Part shown: in pieces, positions 8,503 through 19,600 of the stretch | Numbering within the stretch: the first letter of the stretch is position 1 | Layout: every line of letters begins with the position of its first letter | Origin: DATGFK01 sp040007395 | GTDB lineage: Bacteria; Chloroflexota; Anaerolineae; Aggregatilineales; UBA2796 | Direction of reading: 5' to 3' | Assembly (NCBI GenBank): GCA_040007395.1 | Contig: JBDTVG010000128.1 | Span: 49,023-113,022 of the forward strand | DNA: 64,000 nt | The notes under the pieces: model-generated | Seen by the model: only the letters and a program-made list of their open reading frames with translations | Told to the model about the DNA's origin: nothing | Databases searched by the model: none | Translations under genes and position numbers: made by a program

Positions 8503-11500
8503 TTAGAAGTCGTCTTTTGTTGCGGCCTCTGTCGCCAATTCTGGCGCTTGTTGGCCTTGTCCTACGACGGGTGCAGGCGCTGCCATCCCCGGCAGATCTT
8601 CCTCAGCATAACGCAAGACTGTGCTAGCAGCACTGTCGGCAACAAAGATACGTCCGGCCTTGTCCACTGCGATCCCGCTCAGGATAGCGCCCTGTTTCGT
8701 GGTCGAAACGAGTGGTTTGCCCTGAGTGGTAAAAGCTAGCATACGTCCGGCATCTGGGTCTGTCGCAAACAGGATTGTGCCTGTCTTATCCAGTGTAATA
8801 TACGGACGATTGCCGGACTCGGTGGTCGGCCCCCATGCTTGAACATTCCACGAACGCAGTGCTGTTCCATCCAGCCCGAAAACTTGAATACGTTTGTTCC
8901 ATGTGTCGGCAACGAACAGTTCGTGTGTTTCCGAGTTGATTGCCAACCCAACAGGTTCATTGAGGATGTCGCCACCAATGTTGAACTTGAATGTGCCTTG
9001 CTGATCGTAAACCCGTATCCGCTTGTTGCCCGTATCGGCTATATAGACATTATTGTCACTGTCTACCGCAATGCCACGCGGCCCCCAGAAGCTGTCTGGC
9101 TTGCCCGTTGTGTTGACGGCAACTTGCTCGAATTGACCCCACATACGAACGAACTTGCCATCTTTATCGAAGATCTGGACACGGTGATTCCAAGTATCGG
9201 CAACATAGATTGTGCCATCTTGCCCGACAGCTACGCCCCATGGTTCGCGCAACATGCCACCCGTTGCCCCTTGATCGATGCTCCCCGCTGTCCCGAATTG
9301 GCGCAGGTACTTACCATCCGCATCAAAGATCACGATCCGAGCATTCTGGCTGTCGGCAACATAGAGATTACCGTCCGGCCCAACCGCAACCGCACGCGGA
9401 CGATTTAGCTCACCGCCTGTCGTAATGTCTTTCCCAGAGAAAACGAGATTAGATTGGCAGGCATCGCAGCGCAGTTGGTTGAAGGGATCGTCGGGTATAT
9501 CTGTGCTAACCTTTATGCCTCCTGTACCAAAATCCCAAACTTGTGCCGCGACATCTTTACGCACATACAGGTACAGCCAGTCCGCAACAGGCCATTGGCT
9601 TTCGGCATAAAAGCCCTTAGGCTTGTTAAGCGCCTGACCAAAAGCTGTATAGTCACGATCCCACCAGATTTCCCACAACCCCTGCCGCAGTGCCGATCCA
9701 GATACCCAACCAGCAGGTAGATTGCTGTCGCCGCTAAAGACGTTATCGATCCGATCCTTGTTCAGGTCGAAATACTCCTGCATGGGCCACCAGAGCCGGA
9801 TTAGCTTTGTTTTATAATACTTGTCGGTTAGCAGTGGCTCGACCTTCGCATTGTTATTGTTGCCAATTACGATAACCAGATTGCTGTCCAGATTAGTTGC
9901 CGCCGATGGATTGTCGCCCAAGAATGTCGCGCTGGAGTAGTTGCGGAAGTACCATGTACCGGGCCATGAGATCTCGTTATCGTAGGCGACTTTGATGTTC
10001 ATGCCGTCTGTCGTCCGCTTGCTGATCTCCTCGATCTGTCCCATGATACTTTTGCTAGCGGGCGCACCGTGCGCGTACACCATAAATTCACGCGCCGAGT
10101 CGTAGTTAATGAACGCTGCCATCCATGCAATCCGCGCCGTCAAGATTCCCAACAGCACGAATACACCCAAAATCGTGATCCGGATGGCTTGCGAAGTGCC
10201 GACACGTCGCCAGATGCGGAACAGGCCATAGCCAACTAATCCAGCTAGCAGTACCGCCCCTAGCCATGTAAACGTCTTGAGCAGATCCTCGCGCTGCAAA
10301 GTGCCAAACGGCGAGTTATTGAATGCAAAGGGTGCCGCTACATTTGCCAGCGCAATCACAAGGATCGGCGTGAGTATGATCAGCGCCCACCCTTGCTTCG
10401 AGAAGGCAGGCCACTCGACCTTTTCCAACAGCGTACCGAGATACCAGCCGGTCAGGAAGATCAGCGGGATAGTTAGGTGCGTCGTCAGCCATGGCATTTT
10501 CTCGCCCGCTATCGTAAAGGCCATGATGATGAGCACCGCCCAGAAGCCAACAAACGGCAGGAACGGCAGTCGATCCAACCATTCGCCCTCAGCAATCGTA
10601 TGAAGATGCCGTTTGGGCTTGGAAACGAGCGGTTCCTCATCCCCAATGAGTTCCATCGTACTTTCAGCCACATCACCCTGTATGGGCGCTAGATCGGAGT
10701 CGTCTACAGGTTCACCTCTCGGAATGTAGATCCCGTCGATCTGGGGAACCTCTATCACAGATGTCGCTGAAGCCACCATTGTGTCTGGCATTGGGTCAAG
10801 TACATCTTCAGAGTCATTTGGATTGATGGTATCGTTTACCACGCCATCTATTGTGTCGCTCGTTTCAACCATCTCATCGCTATCCAATGGCTGCTCAAGA
10901 GAACTGGCGGCTGCCAGTTCAGCCGCCGCGATGCCTTGCTCAATCTGCTCGCGACGGACGCGCCATAGCCCAAGCATCCCGACCACCCCGGCGACGGACG
11001 CGCCGATCACGGGCAGGTATTCATAGATGGGCAGTTCAACCAGCAAATAGTAGTACTGCGGCTGGCTGCCCCGACGAACGCCTTGCTGTGCCAACCAGTA
11101 ACCCAGCGACCCGACTAATCCAGTTGCAATCCCAGTGACATTGGTAAAGATGGTCGTGTAGAAGAACGCGAAGATGCTGTAAAAGACGGCGGTACACGTT
11201 AGCCACGCTACTGGATTCCATGCTAGACCCGCGGCAATAGATACTGCGACAAACGGGATTACTCCCTTCACACAGGCTGCGATAACATCGGGACTGGTAT
11301 AACTGCCATCAAGCGGATAGCCAGCCAGAAAAATAGGTAACGCTGCTGCCCAAGGCAAAACCAGCGTCCCCATGACCATTAACACATCGAAAACGGGATA
11401 ACGCTTCATCTCCTCGAAGAAGGGCGTTCCGAAGCGCAAAAAGGCAATACCCCCGATCACGACAAGCCCGACAATCCACGAGCCTATAATCCATTCATCG

Positions 11501-12936
11501 TGATAGCCGCTTGTTACACTTGTACCCTTATCACTGCTGACATTCGGAACGTTGCGACTACGTTCTTCGGCAAAGACCAGAAATGCACAGATCAGACCCG
11601 CAACCAGCGCTACCGTGAAAATATCGCCCCATGGGATATGCGCTGGCCCGTCGCGGCGGACAAAACTTCCCAGCAACCAGAGTGCGCCGATCATCGCGAC
11701 TGCTAGCAACAAGCGCGACACCAATGGCAGATCCACGATAAATAGCAATGCCAGCAAAAACACGACAACCGTAATCGCGACGGCTAGCCATGTCGAACGG
11801 GTGAAACGAATGAGCGCCGTACCGACGATTACCAACAATAGTGGCACGGCTAGCAGCACGCCCCATGAAATCTGTCGGGCAAGCAGTGTACTATCGGTGG
11901 CAGCGGCAGAAGGTTGGATAATGCTTAGGATTACTGTGCCGCCGAGTGCGCCAACTGTGCCGAGGATTATCCCCGCCATGACCAGCTTAAAGACTGAATT
12001 GGCGTGCTGCCCGACCTGCCCCAAAATCGCGCGGATAAAGCCCAGTAGTACCAGCGTAATCGCTGCGAGTACAATGGCAACGACCACCACCACAATCCGG
12101 GGTGAAATGGCGATCCCATTAGCATTCAGTAGAGCGCCGATGCTATTGCCAAGCACAACACTGAGAAGCCCTATCGCTGCTACCCCAAGCACACCGCCCA
12201 GCACATTGCCGACGATGGGATGGGTATCTCCGCTGCGAATACCCTGCGCCACCTGAATGAGCCAGAACAGCGTCAACACCGCCCCGAAGATCGCGATATA
12301 CATGAAGGCGACTTCTTTGGAAGCTAGTGACAGCAGCATTGCTCCCGACAGCAGCACTAACCATTGCAGCTTGCGTGGACGTGCCCCATCAATATAGGCA
12401 AAGATCGCGTAGACCATCAACAGTGTGAAAAAGATCGAGGGTGTGTCTTCGCGGATGTAGCGATTGTGATACAGCACCATCGGGCTGATCAGCAGCAGCA
12501 CTGTCGCCACTATCGATCCCAGCTTGCCCAACCAGCGTTCGAACAGTAGCTTGGGGAAGAACACCATCATCGTGCCGAGAATCGCCGGATACAGCCGTGC
12601 GCTAAAGTCACTGTCGCCAAACAGGAAGTACATCAGCGCGGTCATATGGAATAAGACCGGGCCGTGCATCAAAGGCGTGTGTTGAAAGTTGCCACTTTTG
12701 TACAGATCGTAGCTGTACTTGACATGCAAACTCTCATCGTGACTCATCACACGATCACCGAGATTGACAAAGCGCGTGAGGATCGTCACGATAAACAGCG
12801 TAATGTAGAAGATCATCTCCCAGTTCAGCGTGTAGGCTCTCGCCAACAGACTGTTCAGGGGGTTAATGATTGGTTCAGCGTCGCTGGGTTCCGGAGCCGG
12901 ACTCAGCATGGGTGGCACTTGTTCGATTGTTGCCAT
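8503..12936 (-). CDS. TIGR03663-type membrane glycosyltransferase with C-terminal NHL propeller
   Basis: A 1477-residue protein. The N-terminal half is a polytopic GT39-like module: the first loop has MSHDESLH (Asp67-Glu68) and HTPLMHGPVLFH (86-97), followed by NRYIREDTPS, all typical of the TIGR03663 (Agl23-related) group. An acidic, low-complexity, probably cytoplasmic insert covers about 660-790, then membrane segments resume. The C-terminal 300 residues (from about 1180) hold NHL repeats such as LNRPRAVAVGPDGNLYVADSQ, followed by similar blades with YVADTWNHRVQIF and YIADTGNKRIRVY, forming a beta-propeller that is probably extracytoplasmic. A CDAC pair precedes the propeller. The start has AGAAGGG eight bases upstream. 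Donor and acceptor are unknown. It is transcribed alone and ends at a strong hairpin. Confidence 0.82.
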   Translation of the reverse strand: MATIEQVPPMLSPAPEPSDAEPIINPLNSLLARAYTLNWEMIFYITLFIVTILTRFVNLGDRVMSHDESLHVKYSYDLYKSGNFQHTPLMHGPVLFHMTALMYFLFGDSDFSARLYPAILGTMMVFFPKLLFERWLGKLGSIVATVLLLISPMVLYHNRYIREDTPSIFFTLLMVYAIFAYIDGARPRKLQWLVLLSGAMLLSLASKEVAFMYIAIFGAVLTLFWLIQVAQGIRSGDTHPIVGNVLGGVLGVAAIGLLSVVLGNSIGALLNANGIAISPRIVVVVVAIVLAAITLVLLGFIRAILGQVGQHANSVFKLVMAGIILGTVGALGGTVILSIIQPSAAATDSTLLARQISWGVLLAVPLLLVIVGTALIRFTRSTWLAVAITVVVFLLALLFIVDLPLVSRLLLAVAMIGALWLLGSFVRRDGPAHIPWGDIFTVALVAGLICAFLVFAEERSRNVPNVSSDKGTSVTSGYHDEWIIGSWIVGLVVIGGIAFLRFGTPFFEEMKRYPVFDVLMVMGTLVLPWAAALPIFLAGYPLDGSYTSPDVIAACVKGVIPFVAVSIAAGLAWNPVAWLTCTAVFYSIFAFFYTTIFTNVTGIATGLVGSLGYWLAQQGVRRGSQPQYYYLLVELPIYEYLPVIGASVAGVVGMLGLWRVRREQIEQGIAAAELAAASSLEQPLDSDEMVETSDTIDGVVNDTINPNDSEDVLDPMPDTMVASATSVIEVPQIDGIYIPRGEPVDDSDLAPIQGDVAESTMELIGDEEPLVSKPKRHLHTIAEGEWLDRLPFLPFVGFWAVLIIMAFTIAGEKMPWLTTHLTIPLIFLTGWYLGTLLEKVEWPAFSKQGWALIILTPILVIALANVAAPFAFNNSPFGTLQREDLLKTFTWLGAVLLAGLVGYGLFRIWRRVGTSQAIRITILGVFVLLGILTARIAWMAAFINYDSAREFMVYAHGAPASKSIMGQIEEISKRTTDGMNIKVAYDNEISWPGTWYFRNYSSATFLGDNPSAATNLDSNLVIVIGNNNNAKVEPLLTDKYYKTKLIRLWWPMQEYFDLNKDRIDNVFSGDSNLPAGWVSGSALRQGLWEIWWDRDYTAFGQALNKPKGFYAESQWPVADWLYLYVRKDVAAQVWDFGTGGIKVSTDIPDDPFNQLRCDACQSNLVFSGKDITTGGELNRPRAVAVGPDGNLYVADSQNARIVIFDADGKYLRQFGTAGSIDQGATGGMLREPWGVAVGQDGTIYVADTWNHRVQIFDKDGKFVRMWGQFEQVAVNTTGKPDSFWGPRGIAVDSDNNVYIADTGNKRIRVYDQQGTFKFNIGGDILNEPVGLAINSETHELFVADTWNKRIQVFGLDGTALRSWNVQAWGPTTESGNRPYITLDKTGTILFATDPDAGRMLAFTTQGKPLVSTTKQGAILSGIAVDKAGRIFVADSAASTVLRYAEEDLPGMAAPAPVVGQGQQAPELATEAATKDDF

Positions 12937-13019
12937 AAATCTTGCCCTTCTGGTTTTGCGCGTACAAACTGTGCTTTCAAATTGGCTTAGTCTGACACGA
13001 AAAGATTATCGAATAATTA

Positions 13020-13568
13020 CTAGTGATTTCCCATTGGCATATACCGGATCTGGCTTATCCCTGCCAAGCCTGCCATCGGGGCGGGAGACGGCATGGGCAA
13101 AGTTAGCGGGTTGACTGTTTCGCTAGCTTCCGGCGTGTTTAGGCCAACTGGCTCATCGGTGCGAATCAGAGTCGCCGTCGCTTTGATCTGCGTAGGCGCT
13201 GCTTGGAACGGAGCCGCGATCACTTGAGTTGGGCCGACTAGTACCGCCGAAACACCAAATGCAAACATCAGCAGCATGACTAACGCCACGCTATAAGAAC
13301 GCAGCCAGCGGTTTCCGTGATTTTGTGGCGTGCGAAACTCCATCCAGACGGCAGGCCACAGGCGATTTAACTGACCGCGTGCCGGTTGGCCCACCAATGG
13401 CATCGTGGCAGCCAGATCGCGAACCAATTGCTGTTCAACACTCAAGGCGGCGTAACATTCGCTGCATTCGCGGACATGGCGCAATACTAGTTCGCGTTGT
13501 GCGCGGGATAGCTGGCGGTGAACGTAAGGGACTATCAGATCGTGAATGTGATTACTCATGGGACTCAT
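13020..13568 (-). CDS. Anti-sigma factor with zinc-finger HC2 domain
   Basis: A short membrane protein of about 182 residues following the ECF sigma gene. The N-terminal cytoplasmic part carries the HVRECSECY motif of zf-HC2 anti-sigma factors (His-x3-Cys-x2-Cys), which binds zinc and holds the sigma factor. A single transmembrane helix (WLRSYSVALVMLLMFAFGVS) follows, then a Thr/Pro-rich outer tail. Starts at ATG 13568 or 13559 are both plausible. A TTG at 13634 would overlap the sigma gene but adds residues the family lacks. The context makes a two-gene regulatory unit in which the sigma factor is released on an envelope signal; the signal is unknown. Confidence 0.8.
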   Translation of the reverse strand: MSPMSNHIHDLIVPYVHRQLSRAQRELVLRHVRECSECYAALSVEQQLVRDLAATMPLVGQPARGQLNRLWPAVWMEFRTPQNHGNRWLRSYSVALVMLLMFAFGVSAVLVGPTQVIAAPFQAAPTQIKATATLIRTDEPVGLNTPEASETVNPLTLPMPSPAPMAGLAGISQIRYMPMGNH

Positions 13569-13621
13569 CAACTCATCAAAACTTATCCGAAACAGGCTCC
13601 AAAGCGTTAGGCGAAAATCTG

Positions 13622-14236
13622 CTAAAAGCTCCAAAGTTCTTCGAGCAAAACATTATCCGTCTCTGCCATCGCCTGACGCAGCGCTTCATGGGCCAACCGG
13701 ACGCGACTTTCAGCAGTTTTTTGTGGACATTCCAGCACATCCGCCATTTCGCGATAGGTCAGCCCTTGCCCGTAGCGCAAGGCAATCGCTTCACGCAGCC
13801 GGGGCGAAAGTGTCGTCAGGGCTTTTTCCAATGCTTCGCGCACGCCCAGTCGCGCTAAGGCTGCTTCCGGCGTGTGATCGTCTGGCGCGGCGGGTTCGAT
13901 GGCGGTGTTCAACAAATTGTTGAGGGCGGTCATCGGCAGCCATTTGCGGCGACGTGCATTACGACAGCGGCTTACTGTGATCGTATACAGCCACGTTCGG
14001 AACGCGCCACGCACCACCTCATAGCGCCGTAGATTGCGGAAGGCATAGACCATTGCTTCCTGCACCACATCTTCGGCATCCTGTTTGTGCAGCAATATAC
14101 TGTATGCCAGCCGATAGACACCGGGCGAGACAGCAGCATACAACGCAGCATACGCCTGTTGATCGCCTTTCAGACAGCGCTCAATCAGGGCTTCGATAGC
14201 CTCTTGTTCGTAGGGGTTTTGTAACGGGACAGTCAT
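13622..14236 (-). CDS. RNA polymerase sigma factor, ECF (sigma-70) family
   Basis: A 204-residue ECF sigma factor with only regions 2 and 4. Region 2 contains YRLAYSILLHKQDAEDVVQE and FRTWLYTITVSRCRNARRR, used for core polymerase binding and -10 recognition. Region 4 contains LSPRLREAIALRYGQGLTYR and the helix-turn-helix AESRVRLAHEALRQAM for -35 recognition. It is followed by the anti-sigma gene and probably transcribed with it. The target promoters cannot be read from this window. The spacer upstream (14237-14398) shows no obvious gene. Confidence 0.92.
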   Translation of the reverse strand: MTVPLQNPYEQEAIEALIERCLKGDQQAYAALYAAVSPGVYRLAYSILLHKQDAEDVVQEAMVYAFRNLRRYEVVRGAFRTWLYTITVSRCRNARRRKWLPMTALNNLLNTAIEPAAPDDHTPEAALARLGVREALEKALTTLSPRLREAIALRYGQGLTYREMADVLECPQKTAESRVRLAHEALRQAMAETDNVLLEELWSF

Positions 14237-14398
14237 CTCAAACTGACTCGGCTTTCCACAAAATCACAGGCGATGCGCGACCTTACTACTATACACAACT
14301 TCGACTCCACTTCCTCAGTGATACACTGCAGCACAGTGATCAAATATTGCATAAAATGAAATCGATAGACCAATCGCAACTACTTATCTAAGCGTACT

Positions 14399-15232
14399 TC
14401 AAGTTTTAGGAGGAGTAGCCTTCGGTATTTCTACAACACCTTTAATCTGAGAAGCATTAGGGGAAAAGTACTTTAATAATGCCGGCAATAAGACAACATT
14501 TGGCCCCTCCCTCCAATAGATCGTTATCGTATCAAGGTTATCGTCTTGTTTATAAACAAGACGATAACCTTCCTTTCCACATTCCAGAGTCTCTATATCC
14601 GCCCATAAGAACATGTGCTTAGTGGATTCTGAGGTATCTTCGCATAACCCAGCCAAATTTACCGTAAGCGAAGCCACCATGATCGAGCCACCATGATCTA
14701 TTTGGTCAATGAAAACAGGAGGTAACTTGGAAAGAACTAAGGTGGATAACATTTGATCAAGCATCGCAATTCGCTCAAAAGTGCTATCAATCGCGACAAC
14801 GCCCTTATCCTTCAATCGAAAACCTGAACGATAGACAACTCTTTCCAACACAGGTAAAGTCGCGGTATAACGGTAATATTCCGTTACCTCTGACCACAAA
14901 TAAGACCTTGTGCGACCTTTAACAGTATATTGAAAACGCTCGTCATAAATTCTCAACTCACCGTTTGGATATCCTCTAATGAAAGGGGGGCAGAGCATAA
15001 GAAAAGCTGCAAGTGGATATAGGCATAATAGAACCCAAGAATATTTTATTACTACCTCGCTTAGAAAGCCGTTCCTAAAAAGTAGCAGTAGCAGCGTATC
15101 TAAAATTAGAAGCAATCCTAGAAAGCCCATTATCCCGATTGCCAAAATATAAGCCATATACGACTGACGGTAAACACCAATTGGTTTCGTGTGTTCTGCA
15201 AACATGATTTTGCCTTTATAACTGCTTGCCAT
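14399..15232 (-). CDS. Membrane protein with PH-like soluble region, function unknown
   Basis: A 277-residue protein with two strongly hydrophobic helices near the N-terminus (about residues 27-51 and 61-84), then a soluble part of about 185 residues. The soluble part starts with YPNGELRIYDERFQYTVKG followed by SYLWSEVTEYYRY, the strand-rich 'display a residue, then W-xx-I/V' pattern of PH-like (DUF6585/YcxB-type) bacterial membrane proteins. The same kind of motif recurs near HMFLWADIETLECGKEGYRL, so two PH-like units are possible. No catalytic motif is visible. The gene is clearly AT-richer than its neighbours, which suggests transfer or relaxed selection. An in-frame ATG at 15205 with a weak AAAGG upstream is an equally good start. 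Confidence 0.55.
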   Translation of the reverse strand: MASSYKGKIMFAEHTKPIGVYRQSYMAYILAIGIMGFLGLLLILDTLLLLLFRNGFLSEVVIKYSWVLLCLYPLAAFLMLCPPFIRGYPNGELRIYDERFQYTVKGRTRSYLWSEVTEYYRYTATLPVLERVVYRSGFRLKDKGVVAIDSTFERIAMLDQMLSTLVLSKLPPVFIDQIDHGGSIMVASLTVNLAGLCEDTSESTKHMFLWADIETLECGKEGYRLVYKQDDNLDTITIYWREGPNVVLLPALLKYFSPNASQIKGVVEIPKATPPKT

Positions 15233-15292
15233 ATAGAGCAGAGATGGTGATTATTGGCGCTGAAATTTACTTAGCTACTTACGCAGAAGCAA

Positions 15293-16273
15293 TCAATCTT
15301 CCTTTGCCAATTTCTCGGCAACGCGCAGTTTGGCGCTTCGACTGCGCGGATTCGCTGCAATCTCGGCTTCGTCGGGCACGATAGGCTTACGTTGGATCAG
15401 TTTCAAGCTGGCGCGATGTCCACAAGTACAGACGGGTTGGCGTGGCGGGCAGATACAATCTGTCGATTCGTCCTTGAAATACTGCTTGACAATGCGATCT
15501 TCGAGGCTGTGAAAGCTGATTAACGCTAATCTGCCACCGGGTTTGAGCAGCGCGGCAGCCTGTGGCAATACCTGTCGCAGCGCCCCAAGTTCGTCATTGA
15601 CGGCGATGCGTAATGCCTGAAAAGTCCGGGTAGCGGGGTGAATACTTTCGCGTGGGCCGTGATGAGCGTGGGCAATCACATCGGCAAGCTGGCGAGTCGA
15701 GTGCAACGGACGCGCCGCGATAATTGCCCGTGCGATCCGGCGGCTATCACGTTCTTCGCCATACTCGAAGATCAGATCAGCCAATTCGTCCGCTTCCAGC
15801 GTATTGACCAGTTCGGCGGCAGTCGGTTCGCCCGAACCCGGATCGAAACGCATATCGAGTGGGCCATCAACCCGAAAGGCAAAGCCACGTTCGGCCTCAT
15901 CAACGTGCATCGATGCGATACCCAGATCCAGCAAAATCCCATCAACAGCGCTGAAGCCGTATGTAGGCGCGATTTCCCCCATGTGGCTGTAACTGCTGTG
16001 TACCAACATCACTCGATCTCCAAAAGGAGCCAGAGTCGCACGGGCAATGTCTAGCGAACGCGGATCACGGTCAAAGCCAAGCAAGCGAGAGTGTGGCGCT
16101 GCATTAAGAATCGCGGAGGCGTGCCCACCCGCCCCAACAGTACCATCGATATAGGTGCCATCGGACACAAGTGATAAATTGTCGAGAACGGATTGCATTA
16201 AAACAGGCGTATGTCGAGCATCAGGCAAATCAGGCAGTCCAGACAAAAGGTGTTCCACTTTACCGTTAACCAT
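15293..16273 (-). CDS. rsmH: 16S rRNA (cytosine1402-N4)-methyltransferase
   Basis: RsmH (MraW) homologue that methylates N4 of C1402 in the ribosomal decoding centre using S-adenosylmethionine. Diagnostic motifs: HTPVLMQSVL near the N-terminus, the SAM loop YIDGTVGAGGH, DGILLDLGIASMHVDEAERG, RMDF-like LDMRFDPGSGEPTAAELVN, and the late RLALISFHSLEDRIVKQYF. The frame stays open to 16405, but the first 44 codons do not match the family, so I start at ATG 16273 (326 aa). The gene is alone. Its usual dcw partners (mraZ, ftsL, ftsI, mur genes) are absent here, and it is separated from the next plus-strand operon by a divergent spacer. Confidence 0.92.
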   Translation of the reverse strand: MVNGKVEHLLSGLPDLPDARHTPVLMQSVLDNLSLVSDGTYIDGTVGAGGHASAILNAAPHSRLLGFDRDPRSLDIARATLAPFGDRVMLVHSSYSHMGEIAPTYGFSAVDGILLDLGIASMHVDEAERGFAFRVDGPLDMRFDPGSGEPTAAELVNTLEADELADLIFEYGEERDSRRIARAIIAARPLHSTRQLADVIAHAHHGPRESIHPATRTFQALRIAVNDELGALRQVLPQAAALLKPGGRLALISFHSLEDRIVKQYFKDESTDCICPPRQPVCTCGHRASLKLIQRKPIVPDEAEIAANPRSRSAKLRVAEKLAKED

Positions 16274-16600
16274 TACAAGTTGTTCATTCAAAAGGCTATC
16301 GCACTCACAAGTTGAGTGCAAGTATCGTGAGGTTGACCAACCCATTCGCGTCAGTCGCTTCGTCGTTAATGCCAAAGATCGTCTGATTGCTTTCCGTCGT
16401 TCCATAGGGTGAAGGCCATTGCTTTTAACTCACTTCGCCTCAAAAGCGGTATTCTGGATTACAATTCCCTACTGTTGCGTGTGCGGTGAGGAATAGCGGG
16501 CGAAGTTGTGTACTTACTGTGTATTCTCTCTGTACCATCAAATCGAACATACAGCGACTCGCCATCGCTTCTGCTTTAAGGTTTAGGAACTAGAGCTATT

Positions 16601-19600
16601 ATGACATTTGACCCACAGGACACATCGCCAGAAGATCTGCCCGAACCAGCCGTTGAGCAGGACTCTGGGCCATTGCCCGTGCCGCCATCCGTGCCTATGC
16701 CACCGCGCCGCCGTCGGAGTATCAGTCGGCAAGATCTCATCGCAGGTGCGTTACTGATCGTCATCCTGATTGTGGGTGCGTACTTTCGGTTTGTGGGGCA
16801 AAACTGGGATGACTATACCCACTTGCATCCTGACGAACGGTTTTTAACCGGAGTTACAGAATCGCTAGGCGGAGCATTGAATCCCAGTGGCGATGCAACA
16901 CGAGCCGCTGCCCAACAAGATGTCTGCAAGCAGCGCTATCCTGAGACGGGCGGCGTATCGCCATCGATCTTCGATTCGCTGTGTTCGACCATGTACCCGA
17001 AGAATGCGAATAATGGGACCGGGTTGTACGTTTACGGTGAATTACCGCTGTTTGTCGTCAAATATGCGGCGGACTTGACCAGCTATGTTCATATGCAAGC
17101 TGCGGCGCAGACTCCTGATACTTATGACGACATCGTGGCACAAAACTGGACACAGTATAACGGCGTACAGCTTGTTGGGCGGAGCGTTTCAGCCATTGCG
17201 GAACTGCTTTCGCTGATCTTTGTCTTTCTGATTGGACGGCGGCTGTATAACGTGTGGGTCGGATTGCTGGCGGCGGCACTGGCGACAGCAGCAGTTCTGC
17301 CTATCCAACTATCACACTATTGGACAACCGACGCTTTCACCAATCTGCCAGTCTTGATCGCGTTCTGGTTCGCTGTCCGTGTCATGGATCGCGGTAAGGC
17401 ATTCGATTTTGTCGGATTCGGGATCGCGCTGGGCGCGGCAATGGCAAGCCGCATCAACACGCTGCCTCTGTTTGGGGTAGGGGTACTGGCGGCAATCATC
17501 TACGCGCTACCTGCCTTAGATATGTCGCTGATTAGCAGCGAACGTGGGCGACTTGTGCGGCGGGCAGTGCTTGGTTGCGTCGTTGCTTTTATCTTCACCG
17601 GGATCAGTTTTCGCATCACTATGCCACACGCTTTTGTTGGTGGCCCCGGCGTGCTAGGCTTTTTTGACATTGGCAACCAACAGTATGACCTAACACCGGG
17701 GATGCCAAGCGAAAGCATCCCCGCCAAAGTGCTCAATACAATTTTCTATCATCCTTGGCTCAACGATCTGGGACAGGCCAGCATGTTGAGTTCTGGACAG
17801 GTAGACTTTCCGCCGGATCATCAATGGGCTAGCCGAACGCCTTATTTATTCCCGCTGCGGAATATTGTGTTGTGGGGGATGGGCGTACCGCTTGGTCTAG
17901 CGGCGTGTCTGGGCTGGCTGTGGGCTAGTGTGCAGATTTTGCGGGCGCGTCCACTCTGGACTCGGCACATTTTGCTGGTCGTCTGGATACTAGTGTACTT
18001 TGGCTATATGGGGCGGCAGTGGGTGATGACCATGCGCTACTATATGCCCCTCTATCCATTTATGATCTTGCTAGCGGCATGGGCGATCTATGAGCTTTGC
18101 CGCCGATCATGGGCTTGGTTCGATGCCAATCCAATGGCAGCACGACGCGGCGTTGCGTTTGTCGGGACTTTCGTGCTGGTATTTGTGCTGGTCGGGACGT
18201 ACCTGTGGGGTACGATGTTCACCAGTATTTATCGGCGGCAGCTAACGCGAGTAGAAGCCTCCCGTTGGATTACCAGTACACTGCCCTCGGCAATCTCAAC
18301 CACACTCACTATGAGCAGTGGCAAAACCTTGCTCGTTAACTTTCAGACGCAGGGCAATATCAATATCAACATCACGCACTTTCAATCGTCGGAACCGAAA
18401 CTCGTTAACTTCATCCCTTCGGCCCGTACCCCAATTGATCGCGTGAATATCAGTCATGTGCTCGACTCGGCGCACGATGGCAAGCCAAAACGACTCAGTG
18501 TCGCTATTACCCAAAACGCCGATGGCACACAGGTCATCGGACACGGGTCGCTTGAGTCAGACTTTAGCACCGACAAAGACCCTCTAGGGATGCCGACTAC
18601 AGTGATGCTGGATGAGCCAATCGTACTCAACCCGCTTCAAACGTATTATTTGATGAGTTGGACTGAAAGCAATCTCTCGGTGGTGCGTCAGGCTCCCGAC
18701 GATACGGTTGACTTTACGCTCTCGGATGCTAACGGCGATACACTGGCACAGGCCAAATTGCCCGATGCTGATTCGGGCGGTAATGCCAGCGCCAGCTTTG
18801 CAGATCAACCTGCTAACGCCCGTATCCGGGTTGCCGCCGATGGTACGATTGACCACTTCAATTTTGCCCACATGCTGAATCTGTTAAACACTAACAGCAA
18901 GGCCAATCTCACACTGCACCTGATGAGCGATGATCGCAAAGATACCCTAGCACAGGCAACTTTTAGCGGTGACATCAGTTCGACCAAAACCTCAATGTAT
19001 GGGGACTCGTATTCGGTAGCGCTAGATAAACCTGTCGCGCTTAAGGCAAACCAACCCTATTGGTTGGATATTACCAGCACTGATGGCACACCCGTACAAG
19101 TTACTGGCACGGTAATCGCTAACGAAGGCCCGTGGGATGATCCCGTCCCATGGAAGGTTTGCCCGCTGCCGCCAGACATGGAATTGACCCACGATACGCC
19201 ATCGGGTGTCAGCACCGTCAACTGCGAGGGGATCGATGGTTTTGCGTGGTACAAAGGCCCCGAATTGCAGATGGCCTTGGAAGACATCGATCAGAAACGC
19301 GGCACGATCCAAACGGGACTAGATCAGTCGGACTACTTCACCATCAGCAGCAATCGCTTCTATGATACAGTAACACGGTTGCCGCTGCGCTATCCCATGA
19401 GTATCGCGTTCTACAAAGCGCTGTTCAGTGGGCAGCTTGGCTTCGACCTGATCAAGACAGTGACATCGTATCCGTCGATTGGCAACTTCGAGATCGCCGA
19501 TCAGTACTTGCCGACCTACACTGCTCCACCCATCTTCAACGAGTGGGAATCCGAGGAAGCCTTTAGCGTCTACGATCATCCGACGGTCTTCATCTTCAAG

